This document shows positions 9,657-18,110 of a DNA stretch of 64,000 nucleotides, piece by piece. Under the pieces are notes generated by a model. It was given only the letters and a program-made list of their open reading frames with translations, was not told the DNA's origin and did no database searches. The first letter of the stretch is position 1; every line of letters begins with the position of its first letter. A program made the translations under genes and the position numbers. The stretch is from an uncultured Eubacteriales bacterium (GTDB taxonomy: Bacteria; Bacillota; Clostridia; Oscillospirales; Oscillospiraceae). The DNA lies in the NCBI GenBank assembly GCA_900317855.1, contig ONIG01000002.1, positions 62,001 to 126,000 on the forward strand, in the 5' to 3' direction.

Positions 9657-10197
9657 CCGCGCCGATCCGATACCGGCTCTCCTCCGTTGACTGTGCGCCG
9701 CTGCTGTCTGTGGACGTAATGGTCTCCGTGCAGGTTTTAGATCCATCCGGCGCAGCTTCCGTCACCTTTTCCCGCGTCACGGTGGTGCCGTCGGCCAGAT
9801 GATTCACTTTCGTTTCCGTGATGACTTCCGTACTATCCTGCAGCCTGCGCGTGGAATGTGTGATACATTCGCCGGAACCATCCTTGTTCTGCGTGTCGCT
9901 GATCGTCCTCGTTTCCTCGTCTCCGTTCGGGTAGGAGATCGTCATCGTCGTGTCCTCAATGCGCGTACCGTCATCGCACGTCGTTGTGTTCACTGTTGAC
10001 TGCACATAGGAACCGTCCTCGGCAAGCTGTTCCGTCGTCTGGGTATCCGTTTTCATCTTATCCAGTGCCTTCTGCACTTTCCGTGAAGCATGCAGATCCG
10101 TGCCGCCGGAGGAAGCGCACCCGGCCAGTACCATCAGCGCAGCCAGAAACGCCGCCAGCATCAGCGCAGTTGCGCTTTTTCTTATGTGGAGTCGCAC
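9628..10197 (-). CDS. Small lipoprotein of unknown function, Thr/Ser/Asp-rich
   Basis: A 189-residue exported lipoprotein with a signal peptide and lipobox LAGC at residues 24-27. The mature part is hydrophilic and made of repeated short strands (DGTRIEDTTMTI, DSTEVITETKV, DGTTVTREKV, DGSKTCTETI), roughly one DG-containing strand per 22-25 residues, suggesting a small beta-repeat domain. No known family is recognised. The start is GTG at 10197 with AAAGGAG ten bases upstream. It overlaps the upstream glycosyltransferase stop by 16 bases and LicD by 29. A role in polysaccharide attachment or surface presentation is possible from context only. Confidence 0.8.
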   Translation of the reverse strand: MRLHIRKSATALMLAAFLAALMVLAGCASSGGTDLHASRKVQKALDKMKTDTQTTEQLAEDGSYVQSTVNTTTCDDGTRIEDTTMTISYPNGDEETRTISDTQNKDGSGECITHSTRRLQDSTEVITETKVNHLADGTTVTREKVTEAAPDGSKTCTETITSTDSSGAQSTEESRYRIGADGSVIVDDE

Positions 10198-11576
10198 CCC
10201 GTGAACACTCCTTTCGACTCTCCGTCATGATCTTTTTCGCCGTCCGGCTTCCCGGGCGAGATCGGATCCGCCTGCCCGGGATCGCAGCCTGCATCCGCAG
10301 TCACACACTGCACGAGCGCATGCAGGCGCAGACTGTTTTTTTGCAAGTCATGGTACTTACACGCCGCACGCAGCGCATTTTCCACAATTTCCTCCCGCGT
10401 TTGGGGGCAAAAGAGCGCCGTTTCCAGCATGGAGCCCAGCTCCTGCTGCGAAACCGCAACAAACGCACAGTTGTTGCGAATCAGGTGCTGCATGGACGCA
10501 ATGTCCTCCGGGCCATAGGCCAGCAGCGGAATCCCGCTCGCAAGACTGTCTGCAATCTTGGTGGAAATAGAGCGCCTGACCAGCTCTCGGCTTTCCGCGT
10601 CAAACGCCTCTGCATGCAAAAGAAAATCCGTGCCCTGCAGCGCGTTTTGATGCTCCTCGCCGGACACGAAACCGTGCATGCGGATGGAGCGGATGCCCTC
10701 CAGTGCTGGGAGAATGGTCTGCTCGGCTTCTGCAGTATAGACATCCAGAAAACAGTTCGTCCCGTGTCTGGCGTTGCACGCGTCCAGCGCCTGCCCGAAT
10801 TGAGACAGAGCGCACTCCCGATTCGGGCGCAGCGCGCCGAAATAGGAAATGCGGATCTCACCGTCATGGTCTTGATGCCGCACCCGCTCCCTCTGTGCGG
10901 TGCCAGTCATGATCACGGTTGCATCCGTACCGAATCTTTCGGTATAAACATCCCGGATCTCCTCGCAGATCGCCACCAAGTGGCGGGTTTGCGCCATCAA
11001 CCGGTCCATTTTCCTCCGAAGCAGCCACAGCTGCAGGCGTCCCGCCAGCGTATCCGGCCGCTTCACGAAATAGTAATCGTCGCAAATATAGGTCACGATG
11101 TGGAGCCCGTACTCCCGGCTGATTTTCAGCGCAATATCATAGATCAGCTTTGCATAGCCGGGCGCCAGAAAGATACAGGTCGGTTTCTCCTGGTCGAGCC
11201 ACCGGCGGAGCTGCGGCGTATACCAGCGTGAAAACTTCCACATCGCATCCCGCAGCAGCCGAACGGAAGGCGCCGAATTTGACCGGCGCTGATAAATCGG
11301 CGCATCCGCTGCCCGCGCAAACGCCGCCGGTTTTCCGGCCTGCAGGCACGCGTCGGCCACGGGGCCGCCGGGCGCATGAAGCCGAAAATAGCTGCCGAGG
11401 ATCTCCTTATCCGTGACCCTGTAATAGGAGCGGCAGATGTCCACATCCGGATAGGACGGATAAATATACAGCTGGCAGAGTTCCTCGCTGGCAAACTGGG
11501 AAAACAACGCACAAAATGTTTTCCCCATGTTGTTATATGTAGAAAAGCAGGTGTGGCTGATGATCAGGACCTTCAC
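10182..11576 (-). CDS. Glycosyltransferase (GT4-like)
   Basis: A 464-residue GT-B-type glycosyltransferase. The N-terminal half starts MKVLIISHTCFSTYNNMGKT and includes IFLAPGYAKLIYDIAL and the helix VTYICDDYYFVKR. The C-terminal half has RISYFGALRPNRE, a strand IRMHGFVSGEEHQNAL and the donor-binding-like STKIADSLASGIPLLAYGPEDIAS. The last 40 residues are Asp/Gly/Lys-rich and probably disordered. GTG start at 11576 overlaps the TGA of the GT2 gene (GTGA). Typical of genes dedicated to one polysaccharide; specificity unknown. Confidence 0.82.
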   Translation of the reverse strand: MKVLIISHTCFSTYNNMGKTFCALFSQFASEELCQLYIYPSYPDVDICRSYYRVTDKEILGSYFRLHAPGGPVADACLQAGKPAAFARAADAPIYQRRSNSAPSVRLLRDAMWKFSRWYTPQLRRWLDQEKPTCIFLAPGYAKLIYDIALKISREYGLHIVTYICDDYYFVKRPDTLAGRLQLWLLRRKMDRLMAQTRHLVAICEEIRDVYTERFGTDATVIMTGTAQRERVRHQDHDGEIRISYFGALRPNRECALSQFGQALDACNARHGTNCFLDVYTAEAEQTILPALEGIRSIRMHGFVSGEEHQNALQGTDFLLHAEAFDAESRELVRRSISTKIADSLASGIPLLAYGPEDIASMQHLIRNNCAFVAVSQQELGSMLETALFCPQTREEIVENALRAACKYHDLQKNSLRLHALVQCVTADAGCDPGQADPISPGKPDGEKDHDGESKGVFTGCDST

Positions 11577-12364
11577 AGTGCGCCCCTCCGGTCATTCCCC
11601 TTCGCAGAATACTTTTTCACGCCGCCAACAGCGTACCCGCACATGGCCCGCAGGCTGGTGCCCAGATCAAGACCCAGGTATGTGCGATAGATCTCCCAGC
11701 GGTGAACAGCGCTTTTCCACTTGTTGTTCGAGCGCGAATTCTTTGAAACCCGGTAATCTGCCAGGACCTCCGGCGTTCCGGAAGCAGAAAAACCATCCCG
11801 CAAAAGTCGAAGCCAGTAGGCATAATCCTCATGATAAAAGCCGGTTTCGAACGGATGCGTTTCCGCAAGCTCCCGGCGCAGCAGAACGGTCGAGCAGCTC
11901 AGCTCACTTCGTATCAGCATCCCGTCAAAATCCGTTGACGGCCCGACAATGAAGTCCGGGTACGCCTTCCGCCCCGCTTCATCGATCATGCCATAGGAAC
12001 AGTAAAGGATATCCGCCCCGGTTTCCTTTGCCAGCAGCAGCTGCCGGGCCAATTTCTCCGGCCGCCAGAGATCATCCGCATCCAGCAGAGCCACATAATC
12101 CCCCCGGCAATACGAAAACGCGAGATTCCGGCTCTCTGCCGCGCCATGATTTTCCGCGCTGAAAACCGGCCGGAGCCTGCCATCCTCTGCGGCAAGCGCG
12201 CGGATCCGATCCGCCGTGCCGTCTGTCGAGCAATCGTCCACAAGGATCAGCTCCCAGTCCGGAAACGTCTGCGTCTGCACGGAACGAACGGCCGCCTCTA
12301 TGAACTTGTCCGCGTTATACGCCGGCATCACGACCGAAACCAGCGGCGCTGTCTGATCCTGCAC
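11573..12364 (-). CDS. Glycosyltransferase family 2
   Basis: A 263-residue inverting GT-A enzyme. Visible are the N-terminal VSVVMPAYNADKFIEAAV, LILVDDCSTDGTADRI (first Asp pair), the DXD-like VALLDADDLWRPEKL, and a C-terminal acceptor region with TGFYHEDYAYWLRLL (the ED motif common in family 2). The GTG start at 12364 shares one base with the TAG stop of the priming transferase and is preceded by GAGGGAGCAAGATA, which fixes it; the longer open frame upstream lacks a ribosome site. It probably adds the second sugar after the priming step. Donor sugar unknown. Confidence 0.88.
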   Translation of the reverse strand: MQDQTAPLVSVVMPAYNADKFIEAAVRSVQTQTFPDWELILVDDCSTDGTADRIRALAAEDGRLRPVFSAENHGAAESRNLAFSYCRGDYVALLDADDLWRPEKLARQLLLAKETGADILYCSYGMIDEAGRKAYPDFIVGPSTDFDGMLIRSELSCSTVLLRRELAETHPFETGFYHEDYAYWLRLLRDGFSASGTPEVLADYRVSKNSRSNNKWKSAVHRWEIYRTYLGLDLGTSLRAMCGYAVGGVKKYSAKGNDRRGAL

Positions 12365-13017
12365 TATCTTGCTCCCTCGTGGCAAAACACGACACCGATC
12401 GTCCGGAAGAGGCACTTGGCATCAAATGCCGCGGACTGATGCTCTATATACTCCATATCATAAAGGATCTTTTCTTCCGGCCGCAGCAGATACCCGCCGT
12501 TGACCTGTGCCCAGCCGGTCACGCCGGGCACCACCTGCAGGCGCTGCCGAAAGCCATGCACATATTCCTCAAACTTGGCATAAAAATATGCGCGCTCCGG
12601 CCGCGGCCCCACAAAGCTCATCTCTCCGCGAACGATGTTGATGAGCTGCGGAAGCTCATCCATTCGGCTTTTGCGCAGCGCTTTTCCAAGCTTTGTACAG
12701 CGGGAATCATGCTCACGCGCCCACTGCGGACCGTCCCGCTCGGCATCCAGACACATGGTTCGGAACTTATAAATAGTAAAAGGAACGCCGTCTTTTCCAA
12801 GGCGTTCCTGCCGAAAAAGTGCCGGCCCGGGGGAAACCAGACGGATCAGCACCGCCAGGATCGCCATCGGGACCGCCAGGATTATCAGCAGCGCAATCGC
12901 ACCGATCAGATCAAAAGCACGCTTTGCAAACCGATAGACCGGCTTGCGTTTTGGTGTCACGCGCTCTACGTAATACACGCACTGCGGCTGCTGTATTTGT
13001 GTTGTAGCAGTTAACAT
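12364..13017 (-). CDS. Priming undecaprenyl-phosphate sugar phosphotransferase (WcaJ/bacterial sugar transferase family)
   Basis: About 217 residues. It starts polysaccharide assembly by moving a sugar-1-phosphate from a UDP-sugar to undecaprenyl phosphate. An N-terminal hydrophobic hairpin (LIGAIALLIILAVPMAILA) is followed by the catalytic domain: FRQERLGKDGVPFTIYKFRTM, KLGKALRKSRMDELPQLINI, MSFVGPRPE, PGVTGWAQVNG. It is short and lacks the extra membrane domain of large WbaP/WcaJ proteins. The start is uncertain: ATG at 13017 is chosen because the operon promoter would start transcripts near 13123, which leaves no room for a ribosome site before the TTG at 13119; ATG at 13086 is also possible. 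First gene of the polysaccharide operon. Confidence 0.9.
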   Translation of the reverse strand: MLTATTQIQQPQCVYYVERVTPKRKPVYRFAKRAFDLIGAIALLIILAVPMAILAVLIRLVSPGPALFRQERLGKDGVPFTIYKFRTMCLDAERDGPQWAREHDSRCTKLGKALRKSRMDELPQLINIVRGEMSFVGPRPERAYFYAKFEEYVHGFRQRLQVVPGVTGWAQVNGGYLLRPEEKILYDMEYIEHQSAAFDAKCLFRTIGVVFCHEGAR

Positions 13018-13129
13018 CTGTTGCCATTCCCATCGCTTTCCTCGATCATGCACCGGCAAACGGTGCATGCCGCGCGCCTGCGCCATATCTGCGCTTTGCA
13101 ATAACAAGCCATTCGACAAAATCTCTTAA

Positions 13130-13158
13130 AATATAGCATATATCGACGCGCGTGGCAA
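13130..13158 (-). promoter_or_regulatory. Sigma-A promoter of the polysaccharide operon
   Basis: On the minus strand TTGCCA (13158-13153), a 17-base spacer and TATATT (13135-13130). It lies just upstream of the first gene of the operon and downstream of the palindrome at 13189-13231. No other promoter-like pair is obvious before the chain of overlapping genes. Confidence 0.65.
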
Positions 13159-13188
13159 CAGATAATGTAAAGAATTTAATTAAATGGT

Positions 13189-13231
13189 GATGGGGTCAGA
13201 AATTTGCATTCCGCAAATTTCTGACCCCATC
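13189..13231. repeat. Perfect 19-bp palindrome, REP-like
   Basis: Left arm 13189-13207 and right arm 13213-13231 are perfect inverted copies (GATGGGGTCAGAAATTTGC) around a 5-base loop ATTCC. Neither side has a run of T, so it is not a standard intrinsic terminator. Arms beginning with TGGGGTCAGA resemble REP sequences served by REP-associated (Y1/IS200-like) transposases; that link is inference, and no such transposase is in the window. It lies between the end of sdaAA and the promoter of the polysaccharide operon and could still block read-through. Confidence 0.75.
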
Positions 13232-13250
13232 CACAATATTCATATGTTTG

Positions 13251-14120
13251 TTACTCCGCCAGAGACTGCGCCACCCGCTTTCCGGTCGGCGTAGCGGCAA
13301 GGCCGCCAAGTCCGGTCTCGCGCAGGTCGGCCGGGAGCGCGCTGCCGATCTCCCCCATGGCGTCGATGACCTCATCGACCGGGATGCGGCTCCGGATTCC
13401 GGCAGCAGCCATGTTCGCCGCGCTCACGGCGTTGACCGCACCGATGACATTGCGCTTGACGCACGGCACCTCAACAAGGCCCGCGACCGGGTCGCAGACA
13501 AGACCGAGCAGATTGCCGAGCGCGATGGCGTACGCATCCGCGCACTGCTGCGCCGTGCCGCCGAGGATATGCGTCAGCGCAGCCGCCGCCATGGCGCTGG
13601 CCGTGCCGATCTCGGCCTGACAGCCGCCCTCCGCCCCGGCCACGCTCGCGCGCAGCGCCGTGACCTGACCGAACCCGGCCGCGATATACAGCGCCTCCAG
13701 GATCGTCTCCTCCGGCACGTCCCGCTCCTCCGCCAACGGGATGAGCACCGCCGGCAGCACGCCGCAGCTGCCCGCCGTGGGCGCGGCGACGATGCGCTTC
13801 ATGCACGCGTTGCACTCGGCGACCTTGAGCGCCTCTTCCGTCACGCGCTGAAAATATGTTCCGCCGAGGAGACGGCCGCTCTCCGCCGCCGCGCGGAGCC
13901 GGGCTGCGTCGCCGCCGATGAGCCCGCTGTTGGAGCGGTCGGCCGCGCAGTACTGCCGGCTCGACTGCTGCATCGCCGTCCAGAGCGCCGCGATCTGGCG
14001 GTGGGACGCCGCGGCGTCGTAGCCGTTTTCCTGACAGTCCGCGTCGCGGATGACGGCATGGAGCGGCTGCCCGCTCGCCTGCGCCATGGAAAGCATGGCT
14101 GCAATACTCGAAAAGCTCAT
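13251..14120 (-). CDS. sdaAA: L-serine ammonia-lyase, iron-sulfur-dependent, alpha subunit
   Basis: A 289-residue subunit of the two-chain, [4Fe-4S] L-serine dehydratase of Firmicutes, which converts L-serine to pyruvate and ammonia in the cytoplasm. Visible are conserved Cys residues expected to hold the cluster (NACMKRIVAAPTAGSCGVLP, EGGCQAEIG), SNSGLIGGD near residue 64, and the Gly-rich GAVNAVSAANMAAAG. Normal length for the family. The ATG overlaps the end of sdaAB by 4 bases, so the two subunits are translated together. No serine transporter is adjacent. Confidence 0.95.
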   Translation of the reverse strand: MSFSSIAAMLSMAQASGQPLHAVIRDADCQENGYDAAASHRQIAALWTAMQQSSRQYCAADRSNSGLIGGDAARLRAAAESGRLLGGTYFQRVTEEALKVAECNACMKRIVAAPTAGSCGVLPAVLIPLAEERDVPEETILEALYIAAGFGQVTALRASVAGAEGGCQAEIGTASAMAAAALTHILGGTAQQCADAYAIALGNLLGLVCDPVAGLVEVPCVKRNVIGAVNAVSAANMAAAGIRSRIPVDEVIDAMGEIGSALPADLRETGLGGLAATPTGKRVAQSLAE

Positions 14121-14785
14121 ACCGGTTCCTCCTGGTTAAAGATCGTGATCTTCTGGATGCCCTCGATGTGCGACAGCCACTGCTCAATGTCCTTCGGGAT
14201 CGGCTGGTCGCACTCAAGGATCATGACCGCATAGCCGCCCTGCTCGCTGCGGTAGAGCTGCATGGTGGCTATGTTGACATGCCGCTGCATGAGCGCCGCC
14301 GTCACGGCCGCGACATGGCCCGGCGTGTCCTGGTTGTGGACGATGAGCGTGTTGTGCTCGCCGGAAAAGTTCGTCTCGATGCCGTCGATGGAGCGGATGC
14401 GGATGCGCCCGCCGCCGATGCTCTCGGCCACGATATCCAGCGTGCGGCCTTTGGCATCCTCGAGCTGCAGACGCGCGGTGTTCGGGTGCGCGTTGCGCAG
14501 CTGCACTTTTTGGAACGAGAACGTCAGCCCCTGCTCCGCCGCGACGGAAAAGCTGTCCGGGATGCGCAGGTCGTCCGGCTGCATGCCGAGCAGGCCCGCG
14601 ATCAGCGCGCAGTCCGTGCCGTGGCCGTGACCGGTCAGGGCGAAGCTGCCGTGCAGCGAAATGTCCGCGTGCACCGGCTGGTCGCCGAGCAGCTTGCGGG
14701 CCGTCAGGCCGATGCGCACGGCCCCGGCCGTGTGGCTGCTGGACGGGCCGACCATGACCGGCCCGAGAATATCAAACAAACGCAT
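14117..14785 (-). CDS. sdaAB: L-serine ammonia-lyase, iron-sulfur-dependent, beta subunit
   Basis: A 222-residue beta subunit. It begins MRLFDILGPVMVGPSSSHTAGAVRIG, the hallmark of the serine dehydratase beta domain, and ends with an ACT-type regulatory domain (NTLIVHNQDTPGHVAAV, GYAVMILECD) from about residue 150, which in related enzymes binds serine. ATG 14785 has AAGGAGGCGCACC immediately upstream; the longer open frame is not used. First gene of a two-gene operon with sdaAA, read from the promoter at 14852-14880. Confidence 0.95.
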   Translation of the reverse strand: MRLFDILGPVMVGPSSSHTAGAVRIGLTARKLLGDQPVHADISLHGSFALTGHGHGTDCALIAGLLGMQPDDLRIPDSFSVAAEQGLTFSFQKVQLRNAHPNTARLQLEDAKGRTLDIVAESIGGGRIRIRSIDGIETNFSGEHNTLIVHNQDTPGHVAAVTAALMQRHVNIATMQLYRSEQGGYAVMILECDQPIPKDIEQWLSHIEGIQKITIFNQEEPV

Positions 14786-14851
14786 GGTGCGCCTCCTTGG
14801 ATGTGAAGATACTTTTGCACATTGCAGTGCGACAGAAAAGAAATATGAGAT

Positions 14852-14880
14852 ATTATACGCGTCCCGCACGCAAAATGCAA
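14852..14880 (-). promoter_or_regulatory. Sigma-A promoter of sdaAB-sdaAA
   Basis: Minus strand TTGCAT (14880-14875), 17-base spacer, TATAAT (14857-14852). It lies 67 bases upstream of the sdaAB start, between that gene and the cyuA terminator. Confidence 0.75.
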
Positions 14881-14907
14881 CGCCGATTCTCCGCCGCCGC
14901 GGAAAAA

Positions 14908-14946
14908 GGCGCAAAAAAACCGGCCGCCAGCCGGCAGCCGGTTTTG
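14908..14946 (-). terminator. Intrinsic terminator of cyuA
   Basis: Minus strand hairpin AAAACCGGC...GCCGGTTTT at 14913-14946, continuing into a run of T and then GCGCC. It directly follows the cyuA stop codon. Confidence 0.8.
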
Positions 14947-14956
14947 GAGCGGTGGA

Positions 14957-16231
14957 TCAGTGCTCCTGGATCATCATGCGGATGATCGTGCGGTCGGTCT
15001 CGCGCATACCCTCGCTCGCAAGCGTGCCGATGTTGCGGATCGTGTTCTCCACGCCCTTGACGACGATGCCGTCGCCGCCGTAGAACTGGCTCTCGTGCAT
15101 CTGCATCTGCATGCCCAGCAGACCCGCCTCGACTGCCGAGGCGATCTTGGCCGCGCAGCTCGCCTTCGCGCCGTCGCAGATCATGCCGGAGTCGATAGCG
15201 ATGGCGTTGACGACGGTGTGCGCGATCTCGCGGAACTGCCCGCCGTACAGATACGTCACGCCCGCGGCAGCGCCGCAGCCGGCCGCCGTGGCGCCGCAGT
15301 AGGCAGACAGGCTGCCGATGCCGGTTTTCAGGTGGATGGTGACAAGGTTTGACACTACGAGTGCGCGGTAGAGCATCTGCTGCGTGACGCCCAGCTCCTT
15401 GGCATAGACAATGACCGGCAGCGACGCTGTCAGCCCCTGGTTGCCGCTGCCGGAGTTGATGACCACCGGCAGGTCACAGCCGTTCATGCGCGCGTCCGAC
15501 CCAGCCGCGGCATAGGCCTTGGCGCGGTTGTGGATGCTCATACCGTAAGACTGCAGCAGAATACGGCCGATGTTCGCGCCGTAATCTCCGCGCAGCCCCT
15601 CCTCGGCGATGGCCCAGTTATAATCGATCTGCCGCTGGAGCGTCTCCTGCACGTCGGCAACGTCCACCTCGTTTGCAAAGGTAATGATCTGCTCGACCGT
15701 CAGCAGACTGCGGTCGGTGGCGTGCTGGCTGCCGGACTCCTGATAGTCCTTGTGAAACTGCACGACGCCGTTTTTCTCGATGCGGATCACATTCGTGTGG
15801 TAGCCCGCGATCTCGACGGACGCGCTGTCTGCCCCCGCCGTGACGCGCACCTGAATGTCGAACACGTAGTCCTTGTCCGCGCGCCGGACGGTAAAGGCCG
15901 CCTGCCGCAGATAGGCGCCCACTGCGTCCACCTGCTCCGGCGTGAGGCTCGCGAGCACCTGCAGCTGCGCGTCGGCATTGTCAGAAATGATGCCCGCCGC
16001 CGCGGCCGCCGCAATGCCGCGCTGGCCGTTCGTATTCGGCACAATGACGCTCTTGACGTTTTTGATGATGTTCGCGCTCGCGAGCACCTCGACCGTTTCC
16101 GGCAGCGCACCAAGCGTCTTGCGGGCCAGCGCCGCGCAGTACGCCACGGCGATCGGCTCTGTGCAGCCCATGGCGGGCTGCAGTTCCTCTTTCAGGATCG
16201 CGACGTATTCGCGATAGATCCGCTCGTCCAT
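14957..16231 (-). CDS. cyuA: L-cysteine desulfidase / serine dehydratase alpha-family protein
   Basis: A 424-residue protein of the CyuA/YhaM (UPF0597) family, which breaks L-cysteine to pyruvate, sulfide and ammonia with an oxygen-sensitive iron-sulfur cluster. Visible are the N-terminal MGCTEPIAVAYCAA with the cluster-ligand-type Cys, NTNGQRGIAAAAAAG, INSGSGNQGLTASLPVI, and the C-terminal Cys clusters SAYCGATAAGCGAAAG and ICDGAKASCAAK. ATG 16231 has CGGAGGAGAG upstream. It is a separate transcription unit with its own promoter and terminator, next to the related serine dehydratase, which suggests a cysteine/serine catabolic neighbourhood. Close relatives may act on serine instead. Confidence 0.9.
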   Translation of the reverse strand: MDERIYREYVAILKEELQPAMGCTEPIAVAYCAALARKTLGALPETVEVLASANIIKNVKSVIVPNTNGQRGIAAAAAAGIISDNADAQLQVLASLTPEQVDAVGAYLRQAAFTVRRADKDYVFDIQVRVTAGADSASVEIAGYHTNVIRIEKNGVVQFHKDYQESGSQHATDRSLLTVEQIITFANEVDVADVQETLQRQIDYNWAIAEEGLRGDYGANIGRILLQSYGMSIHNRAKAYAAAGSDARMNGCDLPVVINSGSGNQGLTASLPVIVYAKELGVTQQMLYRALVVSNLVTIHLKTGIGSLSAYCGATAAGCGAAAGVTYLYGGQFREIAHTVVNAIAIDSGMICDGAKASCAAKIASAVEAGLLGMQMQMHESQFYGGDGIVVKGVENTIRNIGTLASEGMRETDRTIIRMMIQEH

Positions 16232-16293
16232 GTTTCTCTCCTCCGATTTTGTTTTTTCTCCGTTTTTGACCGTAAAATTCCGCTTTTTGTAAT

Positions 16294-16322
16294 AGTATAA
16301 CGAAACAGCGGCACATTTTCAA
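16294..16322 (-). promoter_or_regulatory. Sigma-A promoter of cyuA
   Basis: Minus strand TTGAAA (16322-16317), 17-base spacer, TATACT (16299-16294). Its -35 end abuts the terminator of the upstream VanZ-like gene. Confidence 0.65.
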
Positions 16323-16323
16323 C

Positions 16324-16354
16324 AAAAAAAGATACCGGCAAAAGCACCGGTATC
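16324..16354 (-). terminator. Intrinsic terminator of the VanZ-like gene
   Basis: Minus strand stem GATACCGG / CCGGTATC around a short loop, followed by seven T (16330-16324). It ends transcription of the gene at 16365-16889. Confidence 0.85.
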
Positions 16355-16364
16355 TCAAGGCAGG

Positions 16365-16889
16365 TCAATCTTTACGTTTTTTCCGGCAAGCGTGCACGAT
16401 CGCCCAGAGCGCATAGCCCAGCACGCCGCCGGTCGTGTTCGTGATGACGTCCGTGATATCTGAACTGCGGAATGCGTGCAGCAGCGGCTGCACGACCTCG
16501 ATGCCGACACTGAGCGCCAGCGTCAGCAGCAGGCAGCGCCAGAAGCTGCACCGCTTGCCGCAGCAGCTGCGGCACAGCGGCAGCAGCACACCGAACGGGA
16601 CAAACAGGGCGATATTCAGCACGATCTGCCGAACATAATCGCCGTGGCGGAGAATGACATCCTCAAACGGCGCCATGTGCATGGGGACATACGGATGGTC
16701 AAAGCAGAACGGGAGCGCCGCCAGCACCGGCATGAGCGTGAAGAGCGCAATGCTGGCGAGGCAGCCGTACATGAGCGTATAGACCGTGAGCGTTCTGCGC
16801 CCCAGCGGCCGCCACTTCGGCAGCAGCCAGATGCCGTAAACGGCCGCGAGCACGGCCAAATCGATGAGAATCTTTGCGTTTCGGCTCAT
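16365..16889 (-). CDS. VanZ-like membrane protein
   Basis: A 174-residue protein with four to five membrane helices. The VanZ-type core is visible: VRQIVLNIALFVPFGVLLPL, then LALSVGIEVVQPLLHAFRSSDITDVITNTTGGVLGY, where the conserved E, Q, R, D and N residues of the family lie. VanZ itself gives low-level teicoplanin resistance, but most members have no known role, and nothing here ties it to glycopeptides. It is flanked by a flavodoxin gene and by its own terminator. The start at 16889 is the only well-placed ATG. Confidence 0.88.
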   Translation of the reverse strand: MSRNAKILIDLAVLAAVYGIWLLPKWRPLGRRTLTVYTLMYGCLASIALFTLMPVLAALPFCFDHPYVPMHMAPFEDVILRHGDYVRQIVLNIALFVPFGVLLPLCRSCCGKRCSFWRCLLLTLALSVGIEVVQPLLHAFRSSDITDVITNTTGGVLGYALWAIVHACRKKRKD

Positions 16890-16928
16890 GCACAGCCTCC
16901 TTCCTCTCTGCCGGTCAGAACGCGCGTA

Positions 16929-17435
16929 TTATCCGCGCAGCCACTGCTCCAGCTTCGGTTTTGCGCCCTCGACCGCACTGCCGCGCAGGGACAGGCCGTG
17001 CGCGACCCGCGCGCCCTTCGCCGCCCGCCGGATGTCCTGCTCCGTGTTCGACAGGCCGCTGCCCTCGTTCGTGCAGAACGGATGGATGGTCTTGCCCTGC
17101 CAGTCATAGTGCTCGAGGAAGGTGTAGACCGCCATCGGCATGGTACCGCAGTAGTTCGGATAGCCGAGATAAATTTCATCATAGTCGTCCAGGCTCTCCG
17201 GCAGCGCCGTCAGCTCCGGACGAGCGTTCGCGCGCAGATCGCGCCGCGCCTCGGCGACGCAGGTGTCATAGTCGTCCGAATACGGCACCTTCTGCTCGAT
17301 GTGGAACAGCTCCGCACCGGTGAGCTCGGCGAGCAGCCGCGCCGCCTTCTCCGTGTTGCCGACGGCGATGGCGCGGTGCGTCCCGGAAAAATAGTTCTCT
17401 CCCGCGCGGGAGTAATAGGCAATGAGTTTTTTCAT
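16929..17435 (-). CDS. Flavodoxin family protein
   Basis: A 168-residue FMN-binding flavodoxin fold. It begins MKKLIAYYSRAGENYFSG, where the loop after the first strand holds the phosphate-binding residues. It continues with NTEKAARLLAEL, DDYDEIYLGYPNYCGTMPMAV (flavin-ring loop) and PFCTNEGSGLSNTEQDI. This matches single-domain flavodoxin-like oxidoreductases found across gut Clostridia rather than classical electron-carrier flavodoxins. ATG 17435 has CGGAGGAATCCTT upstream. It ends 39 bases before the VanZ-like gene and could be cotranscribed with it. Confidence 0.88.
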   Translation of the reverse strand: MKKLIAYYSRAGENYFSGTHRAIAVGNTEKAARLLAELTGAELFHIEQKVPYSDDYDTCVAEARRDLRANARPELTALPESLDDYDEIYLGYPNYCGTMPMAVYTFLEHYDWQGKTIHPFCTNEGSGLSNTEQDIRRAAKGARVAHGLSLRGSAVEGAKPKLEQWLRG

Positions 17436-17476
17436 AAGGATTCCTCCGTTTTCTGCCCTAAAAGGATATGTGTACC

Positions 17477-17967
17477 TCACAGATGCGCATACACATCCGC
17501 GTAATCGTATAAGGTCTCGCGGGCGCAGCGATCCGCCTGCCGCTCCAGTCTGGACTCGTCCGCAGTCTGATACCCACGGGATCGCGCACCCATTGAAAAT
17601 AATGCGTCAGCTCGTGCGCAAGCGAGCGCAGGATCGATGCCAGCGCACTGTCCTGTCCCCACGCTGCGAGCAGCTGCAGGTAATCGCCGACGGCAAGGCG
17701 GATATACGGCTCCTGTTCCGGATCGCTGGGGCCAAGAAATGTCCCGCAGGCCAGATCGCCATCCCGGCACAAAAGCCGCTCGGCCGCCCGCACATAGACC
17801 GGCACGCGCACAGGGAACGCATACTGCGTCTGCAGCCAGCGCACAAACTGCATAAGGGCGCGACGCACCTCCGGGTCAACGCCCGGATCGAACCGCAGCC
17901 GGATGCCTCCGCGGCGTCCGGGCATCGCTGCGCCCTGCCCGGGCGGGCAGCTCCATGATCTGCGCAT
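17477..17967 (-). pseudogene. HExxH zinc-metalloprotein, frameshifted
   Basis: Two overlapping frames together give a 163-residue protein. The first frame starts MRRSWSCPPGQGAAMPG and reads through the zinc motif LAHELTHYFQWVR, then runs on into Arg-rich noise. The second frame supplies the expected downstream part GYQTADESRLERQADRCARE, with a glutamate that could be the third zinc ligand, then TLYDYADVYAHL and a stop. Adding one C to the CCC near 17578 joins them (WVRDPRGYQTADES). ATG 17967 has GGAGGGAGCA directly upstream. No family is firmly recognised; the pattern resembles small gluzincin-type or ImmA/IrrE-like proteins. Confidence 0.7.
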
Positions 17968-18110
17968 TGCTCCCTCCATAGCTCGTCAAAGTCTCCGGCA
18001 ACGCCGGATTGAACCCACATTGCCGCCAAAAGCATACCGCAGTTTTCCGCAGCCGTCAACCGTCCGGCCAATACGGTCAAAATTGCTGCTGCATACCTCA
18101 GGAGAAACAC

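Noticed and set aside
17607..18110. Third frame overlapping the HExxH pseudogene
   Set aside because: Lacks any motif; the other two frames together give one coherent protein.
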